From Candidatus Colicola equi (lineage in GTDB: Bacteria > Bacteroidota > Bacteroidia > Bacteroidales > Paludibacteraceae): DNA of 58,305 bases. The stretch's first letter is position 1. Each line of letters opens with the position of its first letter. The stretch lies in contig JAGHRV010000044.1 in the NCBI GenBank assembly GCA_018066175.1, forward strand, positions 1 through 58,305, given 5' to 3'. Under the pieces are notes generated by a model. The model had not been told where the DNA came from. It was given only the letters and a program-made list of their open reading frames with translations, and did not search any database. Shown here piece after piece: positions 7,779-17,709 of this stretch. The position numbers were made by a program, and so were the translations under genes.

Positions 7779-8285
7779 ATGGCAAAGAAAGATAAGAAAA
7801 AGGACGAAAATCAGTCGTCGCAAATGGAAGAGTTCCAAAAGAAGGTTGAAGAGTTGGAGCAGAAAGTTCAGGAATTAGAGGATGTTAAACTGCGTCAAAT
7901 GGCGGAGTTTGACAATTATCGTCGTCGCACTCAGAAAGAGAAATTAGAACTGATGGATAACGCCGGAGAGCGTATCTTTACAGATATGCTGCCTTTGATA
8001 GATGACTTTGAGCGGGCTATACTGGCTATGGATAAGTATGAAGATATTACTGCCATGAAGGAAGGTGTCAATCTCATTTACCAGAAGTTTATCGGTTTCT
8101 TGAATGCCAATAAAGTGTCGGTGATTGAGACCGAAGGCAAGGACTTTAACACGGATGAGCAAGAGGCCATTACCACTTTTGCTGCCGGTGAAGATAAGAA
8201 GGGCAAAGTAGTGGATTGCACGCAGAAAGGCTATAAGTTAGGCGAGAAAGTGATTCGCTTTGCGAAAGTTGTTGTAGGAGAGTAA
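7779..8285 (+). CDS. grpE: nucleotide exchange factor GrpE
   Basis: A 168-residue GrpE, the ADP-release factor for the chaperone DnaK. A charged lysine-rich start leads into a long coiled coil (about 12-60), then the four-helix region and a C-terminal beta wing ending in [14 protein letters not shown], which contains the conserved family signature. It is 4 nt upstream of dnaJ. dnaK is not in the window. Control is probably by the palindromic element at 7708-7738. Confidence 0.95.
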   Translation: MAKKDKKKDENQSSQMEEFQKKVEELEQKVQELEDVKLRQMAEFDNYRRRTQKEKLELMDNAGERIFTDMLPLIDDFERAILAMDKYEDITAMKEGVNLIYQKFIGFLNANKVSVIETEGKDFNTDEQEAITTFAAGEDKKGKVVDCTQKGYKLGEKVIRFAKVVVGE

Positions 8286-8289
8286 AATT

Positions 8290-9456
8290 ATGGCAGAGAA
8301 AAGAGATTACTATGAGGTGTTAGGCGTTGAGAAGAACGCCAGTGCCGAGGACATAAAAAAAGCCTATCGTAAGAAGGCTATTCAGTATCATCCGGATAAG
8401 AATCCCGGTGACAAAGAGGCTGAGGAGAAATTCAAGGAGGCTGCCGAGGCTTACGAAGTATTGAGTGATCCTCAAAAACGCCAACGTTATGACCAGTTCG
8501 GTCATGCCGGAATGGGCGGTGCCGGAGGCTTTAGTGGTGGATTCTCCAGTATGGAAGATATCTTCTCGCAGTTTGGTGACCTATTCGAGAGTTGGGGCAT
8601 GGGCGGCAGTATGGGCGGCTTTAGCAGTTTCTTCGGAGGTGGCGGTGGAGGCCGTCAACGAGTGCGTAGAGGAGGCGATTTACGCGTTAAGGTGCGCTTG
8701 ACCTTAGAGGAGATTAGTTCGGGTGTCGAGAAAAAAATCAAGGTGCGCAAGTTGGTAACTTGTCATGATTGTCATGGTACGGGCAGTGCCGATGGTCGAG
8801 AAGGCGATACGTGTCAGACCTGTCATGGTACGGGTCGCGTAGTGCGTGCGCAGCGTGGTATCTTTGGTATGATGCAAGTTCAGGAAGAGTGCCCGACATG
8901 TCATGGCGAAGGTAAGGTAATTCGCAATAAGTGTTCGCATTGCCAAGGAGAGGGAGTTGTTCGGGATGAAGAGATCGTGACCATTAAGATTCCTGCCGGT
9001 GTGAGTGGCGGTATGCAAATACCTATTGAAGGTAAGGGTAATGCTGCTCCGCGAGGCGGTGTGCCGGGCGATTTATTGGTGCTGATTGAGGAAGAAGAGC
9101 ATCCGAATCTGGTGCGCGATGGTAATGATTTGGTGTATAACCTATTATTAGATATGCCTACAGCGATATTAGGCGGACAGGTTAAGATACCTACTTTGAG
9201 TGGGGATGTTAAGATAACGATTACTCCCGGTACGCAGCCCGGTAAGGTGCTGCGAATGCGTGGCAAGGGACTGCCGATTATTGATCAATATGCTCGTCAG
9301 TACGGCACAGGCGACCTGCTAATTAATGTAGGAGTATATATCCCGGAGCGGCTCAATAAGGACGAGAAGGCGTTGATAGAGAAACTGCAAGATAGCGATA
9401 ATATCCGTCCCGGAAATGCAGATAAAAAGAACTTCTTTAAGAACTTATTCGGTTAA
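8290..9456 (+). CDS. dnaJ: chaperone DnaJ (Hsp40)
   Basis: A 388-residue type I DnaJ. The J domain (1-70) has HPD at 34-36, needed to stimulate DnaK ATPase. A Gly/Phe-rich stretch follows (about 72-125). The zinc domain has four CxxCxGxG repeats ([32 protein letters not shown]). The C-terminal substrate-binding beta domains complete the protein. It is co-transcribed with grpE. Confidence 0.97.
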   Translation: MAEKRDYYEVLGVEKNASAEDIKKAYRKKAIQYHPDKNPGDKEAEEKFKEAAEAYEVLSDPQKRQRYDQFGHAGMGGAGGFSGGFSSMEDIFSQFGDLFESWGMGGSMGGFSSFFGGGGGGRQRVRRGGDLRVKVRLTLEEISSGVEKKIKVRKLVTCHDCHGTGSADGREGDTCQTCHGTGRVVRAQRGIFGMMQVQEECPTCHGEGKVIRNKCSHCQGEGVVRDEEIVTIKIPAGVSGGMQIPIEGKGNAAPRGGVPGDLLVLIEEEEHPNLVRDGNDLVYNLLLDMPTAILGGQVKIPTLSGDVKITITPGTQPGKVLRMRGKGLPIIDQYARQYGTGDLLINVGVYIPERLNKDEKALIEKLQDSDNIRPGNADKKNFFKNLFG

Positions 9457-9466
9457 GCATAGCTCG

Positions 9467-11287
9467 ATGAAGACACGTCTTTTATTGTTCATACGAATGT
9501 ACGTTTATTGGCTTCTGTTTTTTGTATTACAGAAACCATTGTTCATGGTATGGCAGTATGATTTGTTGGGAGATGTGCGTTTTGTGGATTGGTTGCTCGT
9601 GCCTTGGCATGGGCTTCCTTTGGATTTAAGCATGGCTTCGTATGTGATGCTGGCGGTAGGACTGATTCTATGTGTGAGCTGGTGGGTGAGATGGGATAAA
9701 CTGCATTATGCTTTAGATGGGATTACGGGGATATGCTTGTTTGTGGGATTATGGACTGTCTTGGGCGATAATGGTTGTTTCCCCAGTTGGGGCTACCATT
9801 TAGACCGCGATATCTTCTCGTATTTAGCCTCGCCTAAAGAGGCTCTAGCCTGTGCCCCTTGGTGGGTGTGGGGATTGGGATGTGTAGGTTTTGTGGTGCT
9901 ATTTGCTTTATGGTGGTTTATTTATAAGCGAATCACAAAGGCTTATTCGGCAACAGAGGTATATGAGCCATCGTGGTTACGTAGAGGAGGTTGGACTATG
10001 GTGATGTTGCTGTTGACAGGTGCTTTGTTCCTGCCCATACGAGGTAGTGTGACGGTTAGTACAATGAATTCAGGTCGCGTGTATTACTCGGATAACCAGA
10101 TGCTTAACTTGGCTGCCGTTAATCCGTTGTTCAATGTGGTTGAGTCGTTGGAAAGTGGAGATTTTGATGCATCGGAATATACGTACATGTCCACAGAGGA
10201 GGCAAAAAAAGAGGTGGCGAGATGGTTGCCATCGGACCGTTTTGATAGAGAATCAGAGTCGCTACTGACGACCAAGCGTCCCAATGTGGTGCTATTTATT
10301 CTTGAGAGTTTTTCGATGAATGCTTGGCAGGCCATGCCACGCTTGCAGCAACTGAGTAAGGAAGGACTGTTCTTCTCCAATATCTATGCCAATAGTTACC
10401 GTACGGATCGAGGCGTAGTAGCGGTGCTGAGTGGTTATCCCGGTCAGCCCATTACATCGTTGATGGTGGCGCCGTATAAGTCGCAGAGTCTGCCCCAATT
10501 AGGTCAATGTCTCAAGAAAGAGGGATATGAACTGAAGTTCTATTACGGCGGTGACGAGGATTTTACCAATATGCGTTCGTACCTGGTGCAAGGCGGGTTT
10601 GAGGACCGTGTAGCAGATCGCGATTTTCCTGCATCAACGCGTGTAAGCAAGTGGGGCGTTCCGGATCATCTGTTGATGGATTATGCAGCCAAGGATATTC
10701 TAAAAAAGTATAATGAGCACCCGGAACAGAAGCGCTTATCAACGGTGTTGTCGCTTAGTAGTCATGAACCCTTTGAGGTGGATTATCATCATTGGGAACA
10801 GCCTTATTTGAATGCGATTGCTTATACGGATAGTTGTTTGGGTGCTTTTGTGGATAGTCTCAAGCAGAGCCCCATGTGGGATAGTACGTTGGTGGTGATG
10901 GTGGCGGATCATGGATATCCTTATCCGCAGGATTTGCAGAGTTACATGCCGGCTCGCTATAGGATACCTATCGTGATGGCAGGAGGTGCCATACGCTGTC
11001 CAAAGCAGATTGACAGGTTAGGTTCGCAGATTGATTTAGTGCCTACTTTGTTAAGTCAAATGAACTTGGATGCAGGTGATTTCGTATTTGGCAAGAATAT
11101 AGCAGATACAACACAACAAGAATTTGCCTTCTTTGCCTATAACGATGGCTTTGGATTGATAGTGCCCAATGATACTGTCGTGGTGGATGCCAAGTCGGAT
11201 AGGGTGATGATTGGCACGAATAAGGAACTGGAGTCTTCGGCTCGTGCCTTTGTGCAACGTGTAATGGAAACAATTAATGAGTGGTAA
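9467..11287 (+). CDS. LTA synthase-like membrane phosphotransferase (sulfatase fold)
   Basis: A 606-residue member of the LtaS/alkaline-phosphatase superfamily. Five N-terminal transmembrane helices (to about residue 200) precede a periplasmic sulfatase-fold domain. Metal and nucleophile motifs are visible: FILESFSM (Glu), YRTDRG (probable Thr nucleophile), SSHEPF and VADHGYP (Asp-His). Related Bacteroidota enzymes move phosphoglycerol or similar groups onto envelope glycans; the donor and acceptor are not known here. The ATG at 9467 was chosen because an earlier start would overlap dnaJ and add a non-conserved N-terminus. It is followed by a second family member that is split in two. Confidence 0.8.
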   Translation: MKTRLLLFIRMYVYWLLFFVLQKPLFMVWQYDLLGDVRFVDWLLVPWHGLPLDLSMASYVMLAVGLILCVSWWVRWDKLHYALDGITGICLFVGLWTVLGDNGCFPSWGYHLDRDIFSYLASPKEALACAPWWVWGLGCVGFVVLFALWWFIYKRITKAYSATEVYEPSWLRRGGWTMVMLLLTGALFLPIRGSVTVSTMNSGRVYYSDNQMLNLAAVNPLFNVVESLESGDFDASEYTYMSTEEAKKEVARWLPSDRFDRESESLLTTKRPNVVLFILESFSMNAWQAMPRLQQLSKEGLFFSNIYANSYRTDRGVVAVLSGYPGQPITSLMVAPYKSQSLPQLGQCLKKEGYELKFYYGGDEDFTNMRSYLVQGGFEDRVADRDFPASTRVSKWGVPDHLLMDYAAKDILKKYNEHPEQKRLSTVLSLSSHEPFEVDYHHWEQPYLNAIAYTDSCLGAFVDSLKQSPMWDSTLVVMVADHGYPYPQDLQSYMPARYRIPIVMAGGAIRCPKQIDRLGSQIDLVPTLLSQMNLDAGDFVFGKNIADTTQQEFAFFAYNDGFGLIVPNDTVVVDAKSDRVMIGTNKELESSARAFVQRVMETINEW

Positions 11288-11825
11288 GATGGATTTGAAA
11301 CCTTTTTATAGAACAATAGGCTATTTAGTGGCAGTACATGTGCTATGTCTGCTTGCCATGACGCTATGTCGAGTTATCCTTTTGCTGAGCAATATGCCGG
11401 CCGAAGGAGTAGATTGGAATCTGTTGCCAACAGCGATGCTGATAGGTGTTAAGTTTGATAACTTAATAGCCTGTTATGTAGGTTCTGCTCCAATCATGTT
11501 CCTAATGATTTGGTCCATAGTCCTTATGAATAAACCTCAGTACAGCGAATGGATGCGGAAGGCCGTGACGGGTGTTGAGTGGTATATGGGTATTGTCTAT
11601 GCGGTGTTATTGTTTGTGGGAGTGGCTGATGCCAGGTATTACACGTTCTTTGAGAACCACCTCAATATATCCGTCACAGAGTGGTTTGGCTTTGTTGGAG
11701 ATACGACAGGTATGATTTTTGGGGATATGATGAATCTGGTTTATGTGGGTGTTGCGTTGGTGCTGATTGCCGGATATATATGGGCATTAAAAGGAATTGG
11801 TAACTGCTATAAAAAGACACTATGA
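11277..11825 (+). CDS. membrane half of a split LTA synthase-like protein
   Basis: A 182-residue protein with four predicted transmembrane helices and no catalytic domain. It corresponds to helices 1-4 of the intact paralogue just upstream. Its TGA overlaps the ATG of the next ORF by 4 nt (ATGA at 11822-11825), and that ORF supplies helix 5 and the sulfatase-fold domain. The two lengths add to about 650 residues, normal for the intact family. Either the gene has been divided into two coupled subunits or a frameshift is present. The ATG at 11289 is an alternative start that avoids overlap with the upstream gene. Confidence 0.7.
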   Translation: MSGKMDLKPFYRTIGYLVAVHVLCLLAMTLCRVILLLSNMPAEGVDWNLLPTAMLIGVKFDNLIACYVGSAPIMFLMIWSIVLMNKPQYSEWMRKAVTGVEWYMGIVYAVLLFVGVADARYYTFFENHLNISVTEWFGFVGDTTGMIFGDMMNLVYVGVALVLIAGYIWALKGIGNCYKKTL

Positions 11826-13234
11826 ACAATAAGTATAAACACTATGATATTGCGATAGGAATCTGCATTGTGGTATGGGGTGCAGTCTTTTGTGGCATGC
11901 GAGGCAGCTTCCAGCGTTACCCGTTGAGTGTCAGTTTTGCCTATTTCTGCAACAATCCATTTTATAATAAATTAGGTGTCAATCCTACGTTTAACATCAT
12001 AAAAACTGCCGGACTATCGAGCGTACCTGAAGCCATTGCAACGATTGATGAGCAAGAGGCTTTGACTTTTGTGCAGCAGACTCTGGATATGGCCATAACG
12101 GATAGTTTATATCCTATCCATCGTGTTGGTGCACCGGCTCCCCGGATTGAAGGACATCCCAACGTGGTGCTTGTTTTTATGGAGTCGATGACATCGGCTA
12201 ATTTGGAACGCCAGGGCAATGGTCAATGGTTAACGCCTTATCTGCGTGCTTTGCGCGACAGTAGTCTGTATTTCAGTCATTGCTATTCAGCGGGTGTTCA
12301 TACCAACAATGGTATGGCTGCGTCTTTCTATGGTTTTGTGCCTAACTTTGCCAAGACGATGATGGATGTGAATGCTCATCATTACACCGGTTTACCGCAT
12401 TATTTGCAGCAAGCAGGCTATCGTACGATGTGTTTTATGACCGGTAATCCGCAGTATGATAATATGAACTCTTTCCTGAGGGAGAACGCCATACAGGATA
12501 TTTATTCGTTGTATGATTATCCGCAGGATAAGGTGGTGAATAACTTTGGTGTGTCGGATGCGTATATGTTTGAGTATGGACTGAATAAACTGGATGAGTT
12601 TAGTTCAACCGGGCAGCCTTTCTTCGCTTCTTTTTTGACGGTAAGTAATCATACTCCATTTGTTGTGCCGGACGAATATAGGTCTCGTGGAGCAGAAGAT
12701 GCAGAGCGGATTATTGCTTTTGCAGATGATGCTTTGCGTCAGTTTGTGACAGCGGCTCAGCAGACTGAATGGGGCAAAAATGCCATTTTTGTGCTTGTGG
12801 CCGATCACGGTGCACCTGCACAACCTTCGTATGATATGTTGCTGAGTTTTCATACGATTCCGTTGTATATTTTCGGAGCGGGTTTGCAGCCTCAACGTAT
12901 AGAAAAGACGACATCACAGATAGATATTTGGCCTACCGTTTTGAGTTTGATGGGTATTGATTATGTGAATAATTGTTTAGGCATAGATATCCTCAATCAG
13001 GCTCGTCCATATTCTTTCTTTGTTAGCAATGAGCATGTAGGAGTGGCCGATACAACCTATTTCTATTGTTATAGCATCAATAGCCAGCAGGAACGCTTAT
13101 ACCGCATTGGTAGTAGTGATGATATCTTGTCCGAAATGCCGGATAAGGCTGCCGAGATGCGAACATATGGAATGAATATGTTACGAGTCAATTTATTGGC
13201 AATTGATAAAAAATGGACAGAACTATGCGAATAG
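11822..13234 (+). CDS. catalytic half of a split LTA synthase-like phosphotransferase
   Basis: A 470-residue protein starting with one transmembrane helix (about 8-28), followed by RGS and NPTFNI motifs that align with the region after helix 5 of the paralogue at 9467-11287. The sulfatase-fold domain keeps FMESMTS (metal Glu), HTNNG (nucleophile Thr), SNHTPF and VADHGAP (metal Asp-His). All expected catalytic residues are present, so the product may be active. It lies in a different frame from the upstream half and overlaps it by 4 nt. Confidence 0.8.
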   Translation: MNNKYKHYDIAIGICIVVWGAVFCGMRGSFQRYPLSVSFAYFCNNPFYNKLGVNPTFNIIKTAGLSSVPEAIATIDEQEALTFVQQTLDMAITDSLYPIHRVGAPAPRIEGHPNVVLVFMESMTSANLERQGNGQWLTPYLRALRDSSLYFSHCYSAGVHTNNGMAASFYGFVPNFAKTMMDVNAHHYTGLPHYLQQAGYRTMCFMTGNPQYDNMNSFLRENAIQDIYSLYDYPQDKVVNNFGVSDAYMFEYGLNKLDEFSSTGQPFFASFLTVSNHTPFVVPDEYRSRGAEDAERIIAFADDALRQFVTAAQQTEWGKNAIFVLVADHGAPAQPSYDMLLSFHTIPLYIFGAGLQPQRIEKTTSQIDIWPTVLSLMGIDYVNNCLGIDILNQARPYSFFVSNEHVGVADTTYFYCYSINSQQERLYRIGSSDDILSEMPDKAAEMRTYGMNMLRVNLLAIDKKWTELCE

Positions 13235-14238
13235 TATTTGATGCAAAACGGTATTTTCACAACCATCGTGGCTTAGGTAATTATAGTCGCGATGTAGTGC
13301 GTCTGATTCGTGAGTATGCTCCAAATTGGGAAGTTGTGCTGATGGATAAAAGCGGTCTGGGCCGTTCGCTCATGAAGGTGCCAGAATGCGATGTCTATCA
13401 TGGTTTGAGTGGTGAACTGCCCTTCACGATTGGTCGGTCTAATGCCCGTTCAGTAGTAACGATGCATGATGCTATTTTTGTGCGATATCCCGAATTATAT
13501 AGTCCGACCTATCGTTGGCTTTTCACACAAAAAGTACGTTTCGCTTGCCAGACGGCCGATACGATTATTGCTATCTCGGAGCAGACCAAACGCGACATGA
13601 TAGAGTTCTTTCATGCGGATGAAAGCAAGATTGAGGTCGTTTATCAGGGATGCAGCAATATCTTCCGTCAGCCGATTTCGATTCAACAAGTAGAGGATGT
13701 CAAAAGTAAATATAGTTTGCCTCATCAATATCTATTGGACGTAGGAGCTATTGAGCCTCGTAAGAACCTCAAGAACCTCATTCGTGCGATGGCTGCGGCT
13801 AAGATTGATATGCCATTGGTGGCCATAGGCGGTCATAGTAAGTATGCTGACGAAGCTGCTGAGTTGGCTCTGCAATTAGGAGTGACCTTGCTGCTGCGTC
13901 ATGGTGTACCTTTTGCCGATTTCCCTGCCATCTACAAAGGTGCTGAAGTGCTGTGCTATCCTAGTATCTTTGAAGGATTTGGTATCCCTATTTTGGAGGC
14001 GATGTGTGTGGGAACACCGGTGCTGACTTCTACCGGAAGCTGCTTTGCAGAAACCGGTGGTGATGCTGCTATTTATGCCAATCCGTTGGATATAGAGGAA
14101 ATAGGATCGCAACTCCATACTATTTTAACAAACAACCACCTCCGAGCAGAGATGGTTGCTAAAGGGGCAATTCAAGCCAATCGTTTTACGGATGAGCAGG
14201 TGGCAAAGAATTTGATTTTATTATATAAAACACTATGA
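13225..14238 (+). CDS. glycosyltransferase family 4
   Basis: A 337-residue GT-B fold glycosyltransferase of the retaining GT4 family. It opens with MRIVFDAKRYFHNHRGLGNY, a typical acceptor-domain glycine loop. It contains the donor-domain E-x7-E motif (EGFGIPILE), and DVGAIEPRKNL marks the inter-domain strand. It adds a sugar to a lipid-linked or LPS glycan; donor and acceptor are unknown. The start at 13225 overlaps the preceding gene by 10 nt; an in-frame ATG at 13213 is less likely. Its stop overlaps the next ATG (ATGA). Confidence 0.85.
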   Translation: MRIVFDAKRYFHNHRGLGNYSRDVVRLIREYAPNWEVVLMDKSGLGRSLMKVPECDVYHGLSGELPFTIGRSNARSVVTMHDAIFVRYPELYSPTYRWLFTQKVRFACQTADTIIAISEQTKRDMIEFFHADESKIEVVYQGCSNIFRQPISIQQVEDVKSKYSLPHQYLLDVGAIEPRKNLKNLIRAMAAAKIDMPLVAIGGHSKYADEAAELALQLGVTLLLRHGVPFADFPAIYKGAEVLCYPSIFEGFGIPILEAMCVGTPVLTSTGSCFAETGGDAAIYANPLDIEEIGSQLHTILTNNHLRAEMVAKGAIQANRFTDEQVAKNLILLYKTL

Positions 14239-15170
14239 ATACACATCTTTCAGTAGTTATTCCTGAATATAAAGGAGCGACGATGATACATGAGTTAGTT
14301 CGTCGTATAGTAACGAGTGTGAGTACAATTACGGAGGATTATGAGATTATCTTGGTCAATGATGCTTCGCCTGATGATACTTGGTGCGAGATTGAAAAAG
14401 TCTGTGCTAAAGACAAACGTGTGAAAGGTCTAAATCTCTCTCGTAACTTTGGTCAGCACTATGCTATTACAGCTGGTCTTGCTTATGCCAAGGGAGATTG
14501 GGAGGTAGTGATGGATTGTGATTTGCAAGATAGACCGGAAGAAATACCTAATTTGTATAAGAAAGCCCAAGAGGGGTATGATATTGTGCAAACACGGCGT
14601 GTAGTTAAGCATGTAGGTTGGTGGAAACGAATGTCCAGTATAGTCTTTCATGCTATATATAGTTGGATAAGTGGCAAAGAAACAGATTCCACAATTGGTA
14701 ACTTTGGAATATATAAAAAAGAAGTAATTGCTCAATTTAATAGGCTTCCTCAGCAAGTTCGTTCTTTTGGAACGTTATTAGATGTTTTGGGATTTAGGAA
14801 AACTTATTATGAATTAGAACAAGATAAACGTGGTGAGGGAGAAAGCAGTTATACCTTAGCTAAGTTATTAAGATTGTCTTTGGATGTGATTATAGTGAAT
14901 AGTAATAAGCCCTTGCGTATGTCGATTGGAGTGGGTTTTGTGATGGCATTACTTTCCTTTGCTTTGGCGCTATATAATGTGATAGCTAAATGTGTGGGTT
15001 TGATTACATTGTCAGGATATACGTCAACGATTTTCTCAATTTGGTTTGTGGGAGGATTGTTATTATTGATGATGGGAGTGATAGGTCTCTATATCGGAAA
15101 GATTTTTGATCAAGTCAAGGGGCATCCATTATATATTGTTAGAGATCAACTTAACATAGAAATAGAATGA
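14235..15170 (+). CDS. polyprenyl-phosphate glycosyltransferase, ArnC/DPM1-like (GT2)
   Basis: A 311-residue GT2 enzyme. The GT-A domain has the nucleotide-binding LVNDASPDDTW and the DCDLQDRPEEIP motif (metal DxD-type) typical of enzymes that load a sugar onto undecaprenyl or dolichyl phosphate. Two C-terminal transmembrane helices (about 232-255 and 267-295) are the ArnC/GtrB/DPM1 hallmark. In context it would make the lipid-linked sugar that the two small EamA-type proteins downstream could flip. From here to about 20.6 kb the DNA is visibly richer in A/T than the chaperone genes. Confidence 0.85.
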   Translation: MNTHLSVVIPEYKGATMIHELVRRIVTSVSTITEDYEIILVNDASPDDTWCEIEKVCAKDKRVKGLNLSRNFGQHYAITAGLAYAKGDWEVVMDCDLQDRPEEIPNLYKKAQEGYDIVQTRRVVKHVGWWKRMSSIVFHAIYSWISGKETDSTIGNFGIYKKEVIAQFNRLPQQVRSFGTLLDVLGFRKTYYELEQDKRGEGESSYTLAKLLRLSLDVIIVNSNKPLRMSIGVGFVMALLSFALALYNVIAKCVGLITLSGYTSTIFSIWFVGGLLLLMMGVIGLYIGKIFDQVKGHPLYIVRDQLNIEIE

Positions 15171-16321
15171 AACGATTAGCCATTATAGGAGCATCATACC
15201 TACAACGTCCATTGGTTGAAAAGGCTAAAGAAATGGGGTTATATACCCTATGCTTTGCATGGGAAGACGGGGCTGTGTGCAAGGACTTGGTGGATGAGTT
15301 TTATCCTATTTCTATTGTGGAGAAAGAGCTGATATTGGCTGTTTGTCAAGAGAAACAGATAGATGGTATTTGCACTATAGCGAGTGATGTGGCAGCGCCG
15401 ACTGTGGCGTATGTGGCGAATAAGATGGGTTTAGTAGGCAATGACTATGAAGCAGCGGTGCGTGCAAATAACAAGTTCGCTATGCGTGAAGCATTTATGA
15501 AGGCAGATGTTCCCTGCCCACAATACACTTGTGTTCGTTCTGTGGAGGAAGGTCTATCTGTTTCGTGGATTCAAGACACCCTTGCCCATAATAGGGAAAG
15601 GGTAGGAGAAGGGGCTTTAATCGTTAAACCGACTGATAGAAGTGGCAGTTTAGGGGTAACCAAGGTAGAACGATGGGAAGATTTGCAACCTGCTATAGAG
15701 TTAGCATTAGATAAGAGTTTTAAACATGAGGCAATGGTGGAGGAGTTTATTGAGGGTAGGGAGATTAGTGTGGAGTTTATCTCTTATCAGGGCACACATT
15801 ATCCGTTGCAAATAACAGACAAAGAAACAACGGAGACACCACATTTTGTGGAATTAGCTCATCATCAGCCGAGTACGTTATCACAAGAGTTGTATGATAG
15901 GATTTATGCTATTACCGATCGGGCACTGACAGCCCTGGGGTTAACCAATGGTGCTAGCCATTCGGAATATCGTATCACGAAGGACGGGCGCATTGCTGTG
16001 ATGGAGATAGGAGGACGTATGGGAGGTGATTTCATAGGAAGTGATTTGGTTAGATTGAGTACTGGTTATGATTTTGTGAAAGGAGTGATTGATGTTGCCT
16101 TGGGTCAGTTTGATAGGCCTCAGTTAACATGTCATTGTAAGAGTGGAGTATATTTTTTATGCGAACAAACGAAGGCACTATTGCCTAAGTTGCAAGATAT
16201 AATTGAATGTCCTGCGAAATATCCAGATGTTATAAAAGCAGAGATAACAAATCCGTTGTTGCGCTCAGTTACATGTAGCGCCGATAGGAGTGGATATTAT
16301 ATATATCAGATTATAAATTGA
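15167..16321 (+). CDS. ATP-grasp ligase of a glycan gene cluster
   Basis: A 384-residue ATP-grasp protein. A Rossmann-like N-terminal domain starts with RLAIIGASYLQRPLV. The ATP-grasp fold shows the glycine-rich loop KPTDRSGSLG, the hinge region MVEEFIEGREISVEF and the metal-binding MEIGGRMGGD. Such enzymes join a carboxylate to an amine or other nucleophile through an acyl phosphate. Beside an aminotransferase, one role would be attaching a carboxylic or amino acid to an amino sugar; this is inference. Start and stop overlap both neighbours. Confidence 0.75.
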   Translation: MKRLAIIGASYLQRPLVEKAKEMGLYTLCFAWEDGAVCKDLVDEFYPISIVEKELILAVCQEKQIDGICTIASDVAAPTVAYVANKMGLVGNDYEAAVRANNKFAMREAFMKADVPCPQYTCVRSVEEGLSVSWIQDTLAHNRERVGEGALIVKPTDRSGSLGVTKVERWEDLQPAIELALDKSFKHEAMVEEFIEGREISVEFISYQGTHYPLQITDKETTETPHFVELAHHQPSTLSQELYDRIYAITDRALTALGLTNGASHSEYRITKDGRIAVMEIGGRMGGDFIGSDLVRLSTGYDFVKGVIDVALGQFDRPQLTCHCKSGVYFLCEQTKALLPKLQDIIECPAKYPDVIKAEITNPLLRSVTCSADRSGYYIYQIIN

Positions 16322-17346
16322 TGGAACAAATGAATAAAAAGCGAGTTGTTGTTTTTGGAGCCACTGGAACAGTAGGAGCATATCTGATGATGGATTTATT
16401 AGAACATGATTTTCTATTGTATGCAGTTGGTCATCGCCCCTCGGATAATGGTTTCTTTGCTCAATATGGTATTCCATATTATTCAGTTGACCTTGCCAAT
16501 CCGCAATCATTCAGTGTGTTGCCTGATGGTAATATAGATGCTGTGGTGCATTTAGCCGGCGCTATTCCTGCTCGAATGCAAGGATACTATCCTCAACGTT
16601 ATATTGATACTATTATGACAGGCACGATAAACGTGTTAGATTATTGTGTTCGTGTAGGAGTCAAGCGTTTTATCTTTGCACAATCTATAGCAGATGTGGC
16701 TTATTTGTACAATTCACAAACGCCAATTCCAGCAGATGCAGCGATGTCATTTCCAAAAAATGATGATCACTCCATTTATTCCATTTGTAAAACGGCGGCT
16801 GTTCATATGGCGCAACATTATGAGGCTAAATATGGCATAAAGGCTTTTATTCTTCGTTTCCCCAATATCTACTTATACCACCCGAATCCATTGTATTATG
16901 TAGATGGTCAGGAGAGATGGCAGAGTTATCGATATTTAATTGAACGGGCAAAGAGAGGTGAGCAAATTGAGTTATGGGGTAATCCTAATAAAGTGCGTGA
17001 TATCGTGTATGTAAAAGATTGCATTCAAATTATTCGTAAGGCATTGCTGTCAGAAGCTGCCGGAGGTATATATAATGTGGGTACCGGTATTGGCACTTCA
17101 ATGAGAGAGCAAATTGAAGGTATTATTCAAGTATTCTCTCCAAGTGATAAGAGATCTGCTATTATCGAATGCCCCCAGAAGGCGGATTCGGTAGAGTATA
17201 TTATGGATGTATCAAAGACTACTCAAGAGTTAGGATATATGCCCCAATATGATTATCTATCTTATCTACGGGATATGAAAAAAGAAATGGAGATGCAACG
17301 TTTTGCTCTTTTATGGGGAAAGGATTTGTCAAATATTGTGCGTTGA
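16321..17346 (+). CDS. NAD-dependent sugar epimerase/dehydratase (extended SDR)
   Basis: A 341-residue extended short-chain dehydrogenase. GATGTVG near the start binds NAD(P), and YSICK is the catalytic YxxxK. A substrate domain with IYNVGTG near residue 250 follows the nucleotide-sugar epimerase pattern. It may reduce, epimerise or dehydrate a nucleotide sugar in the pathway; the exact reaction is not set by motifs. ATG at 16321 overlaps the previous TGA; MNKKRVVV at 16330 is an alternative. Confidence 0.8.
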   Translation: MEQMNKKRVVVFGATGTVGAYLMMDLLEHDFLLYAVGHRPSDNGFFAQYGIPYYSVDLANPQSFSVLPDGNIDAVVHLAGAIPARMQGYYPQRYIDTIMTGTINVLDYCVRVGVKRFIFAQSIADVAYLYNSQTPIPADAAMSFPKNDDHSIYSICKTAAVHMAQHYEAKYGIKAFILRFPNIYLYHPNPLYYVDGQERWQSYRYLIERAKRGEQIELWGNPNKVRDIVYVKDCIQIIRKALLSEAAGGIYNVGTGIGTSMREQIEGIIQVFSPSDKRSAIIECPQKADSVEYIMDVSKTTQELGYMPQYDYLSYLRDMKKEMEMQRFALLWGKDLSNIVR

Positions 17347-17666
17347 TAGGTGTAAACTTGGTTTACGCGAGTACGGCTATCTGTACTAAATTGGCATCAG
17401 GTTACTCTTTCTTGTCGTGGCAGTATCTTTTATGGTTATGTGCGGCTGTTGGGGTGATGGGGGTATATGCCCTTTGCTGGCAACAAATTATACGAAGAAT
17501 GGACATCAGTACGGCTTATATGTTTAAAGGTACTGCTTTGATTTTTACGATATTGTTTTCTGCTCTCTTGTTTGGTGAGACGATAAGTTGGAATAACATA
17601 ATAGGATCAATTATCATTGTTGGGGGCATTGTGTTGTATGCCAAATGTGATACCGAGCATCGGTAA
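17313..17666 (+). CDS. small EamA/SMR-like membrane protein, possible flippase subunit
   Basis: A 117-residue protein with four transmembrane helices and the short EamA/small multidrug resistance layout (TKLASG near the first helix, LLFGETISW between helices 3 and 4). Together with the similar 112-residue product just downstream it forms a pair like ArnE/ArnF, which flip undecaprenyl-phosphate aminoarabinose across the inner membrane. It overlaps the epimerase gene by 34 nt. An assignment as a drug exporter is possible, but the glycan context argues against it. Confidence 0.7.
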   Translation: MGKGFVKYCALIGVNLVYASTAICTKLASGYSFLSWQYLLWLCAAVGVMGVYALCWQQIIRRMDISTAYMFKGTALIFTILFSALLFGETISWNNIIGSIIIVGGIVLYAKCDTEHR

Positions 17667-17709
17667 GTTGCATACTAATTAATACCAATCACACTTAACC
17701 ACATACTAA

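Noticed and set aside
11800..11830. Programmed -1 frameshift joining the two halves of the split LTA synthase-like gene
   Set aside because: The join has TAT AAA AAG in frame and only five A in a row, so it is not a standard slippery heptamer. The 4-nt ATGA overlap explains coupling more simply.
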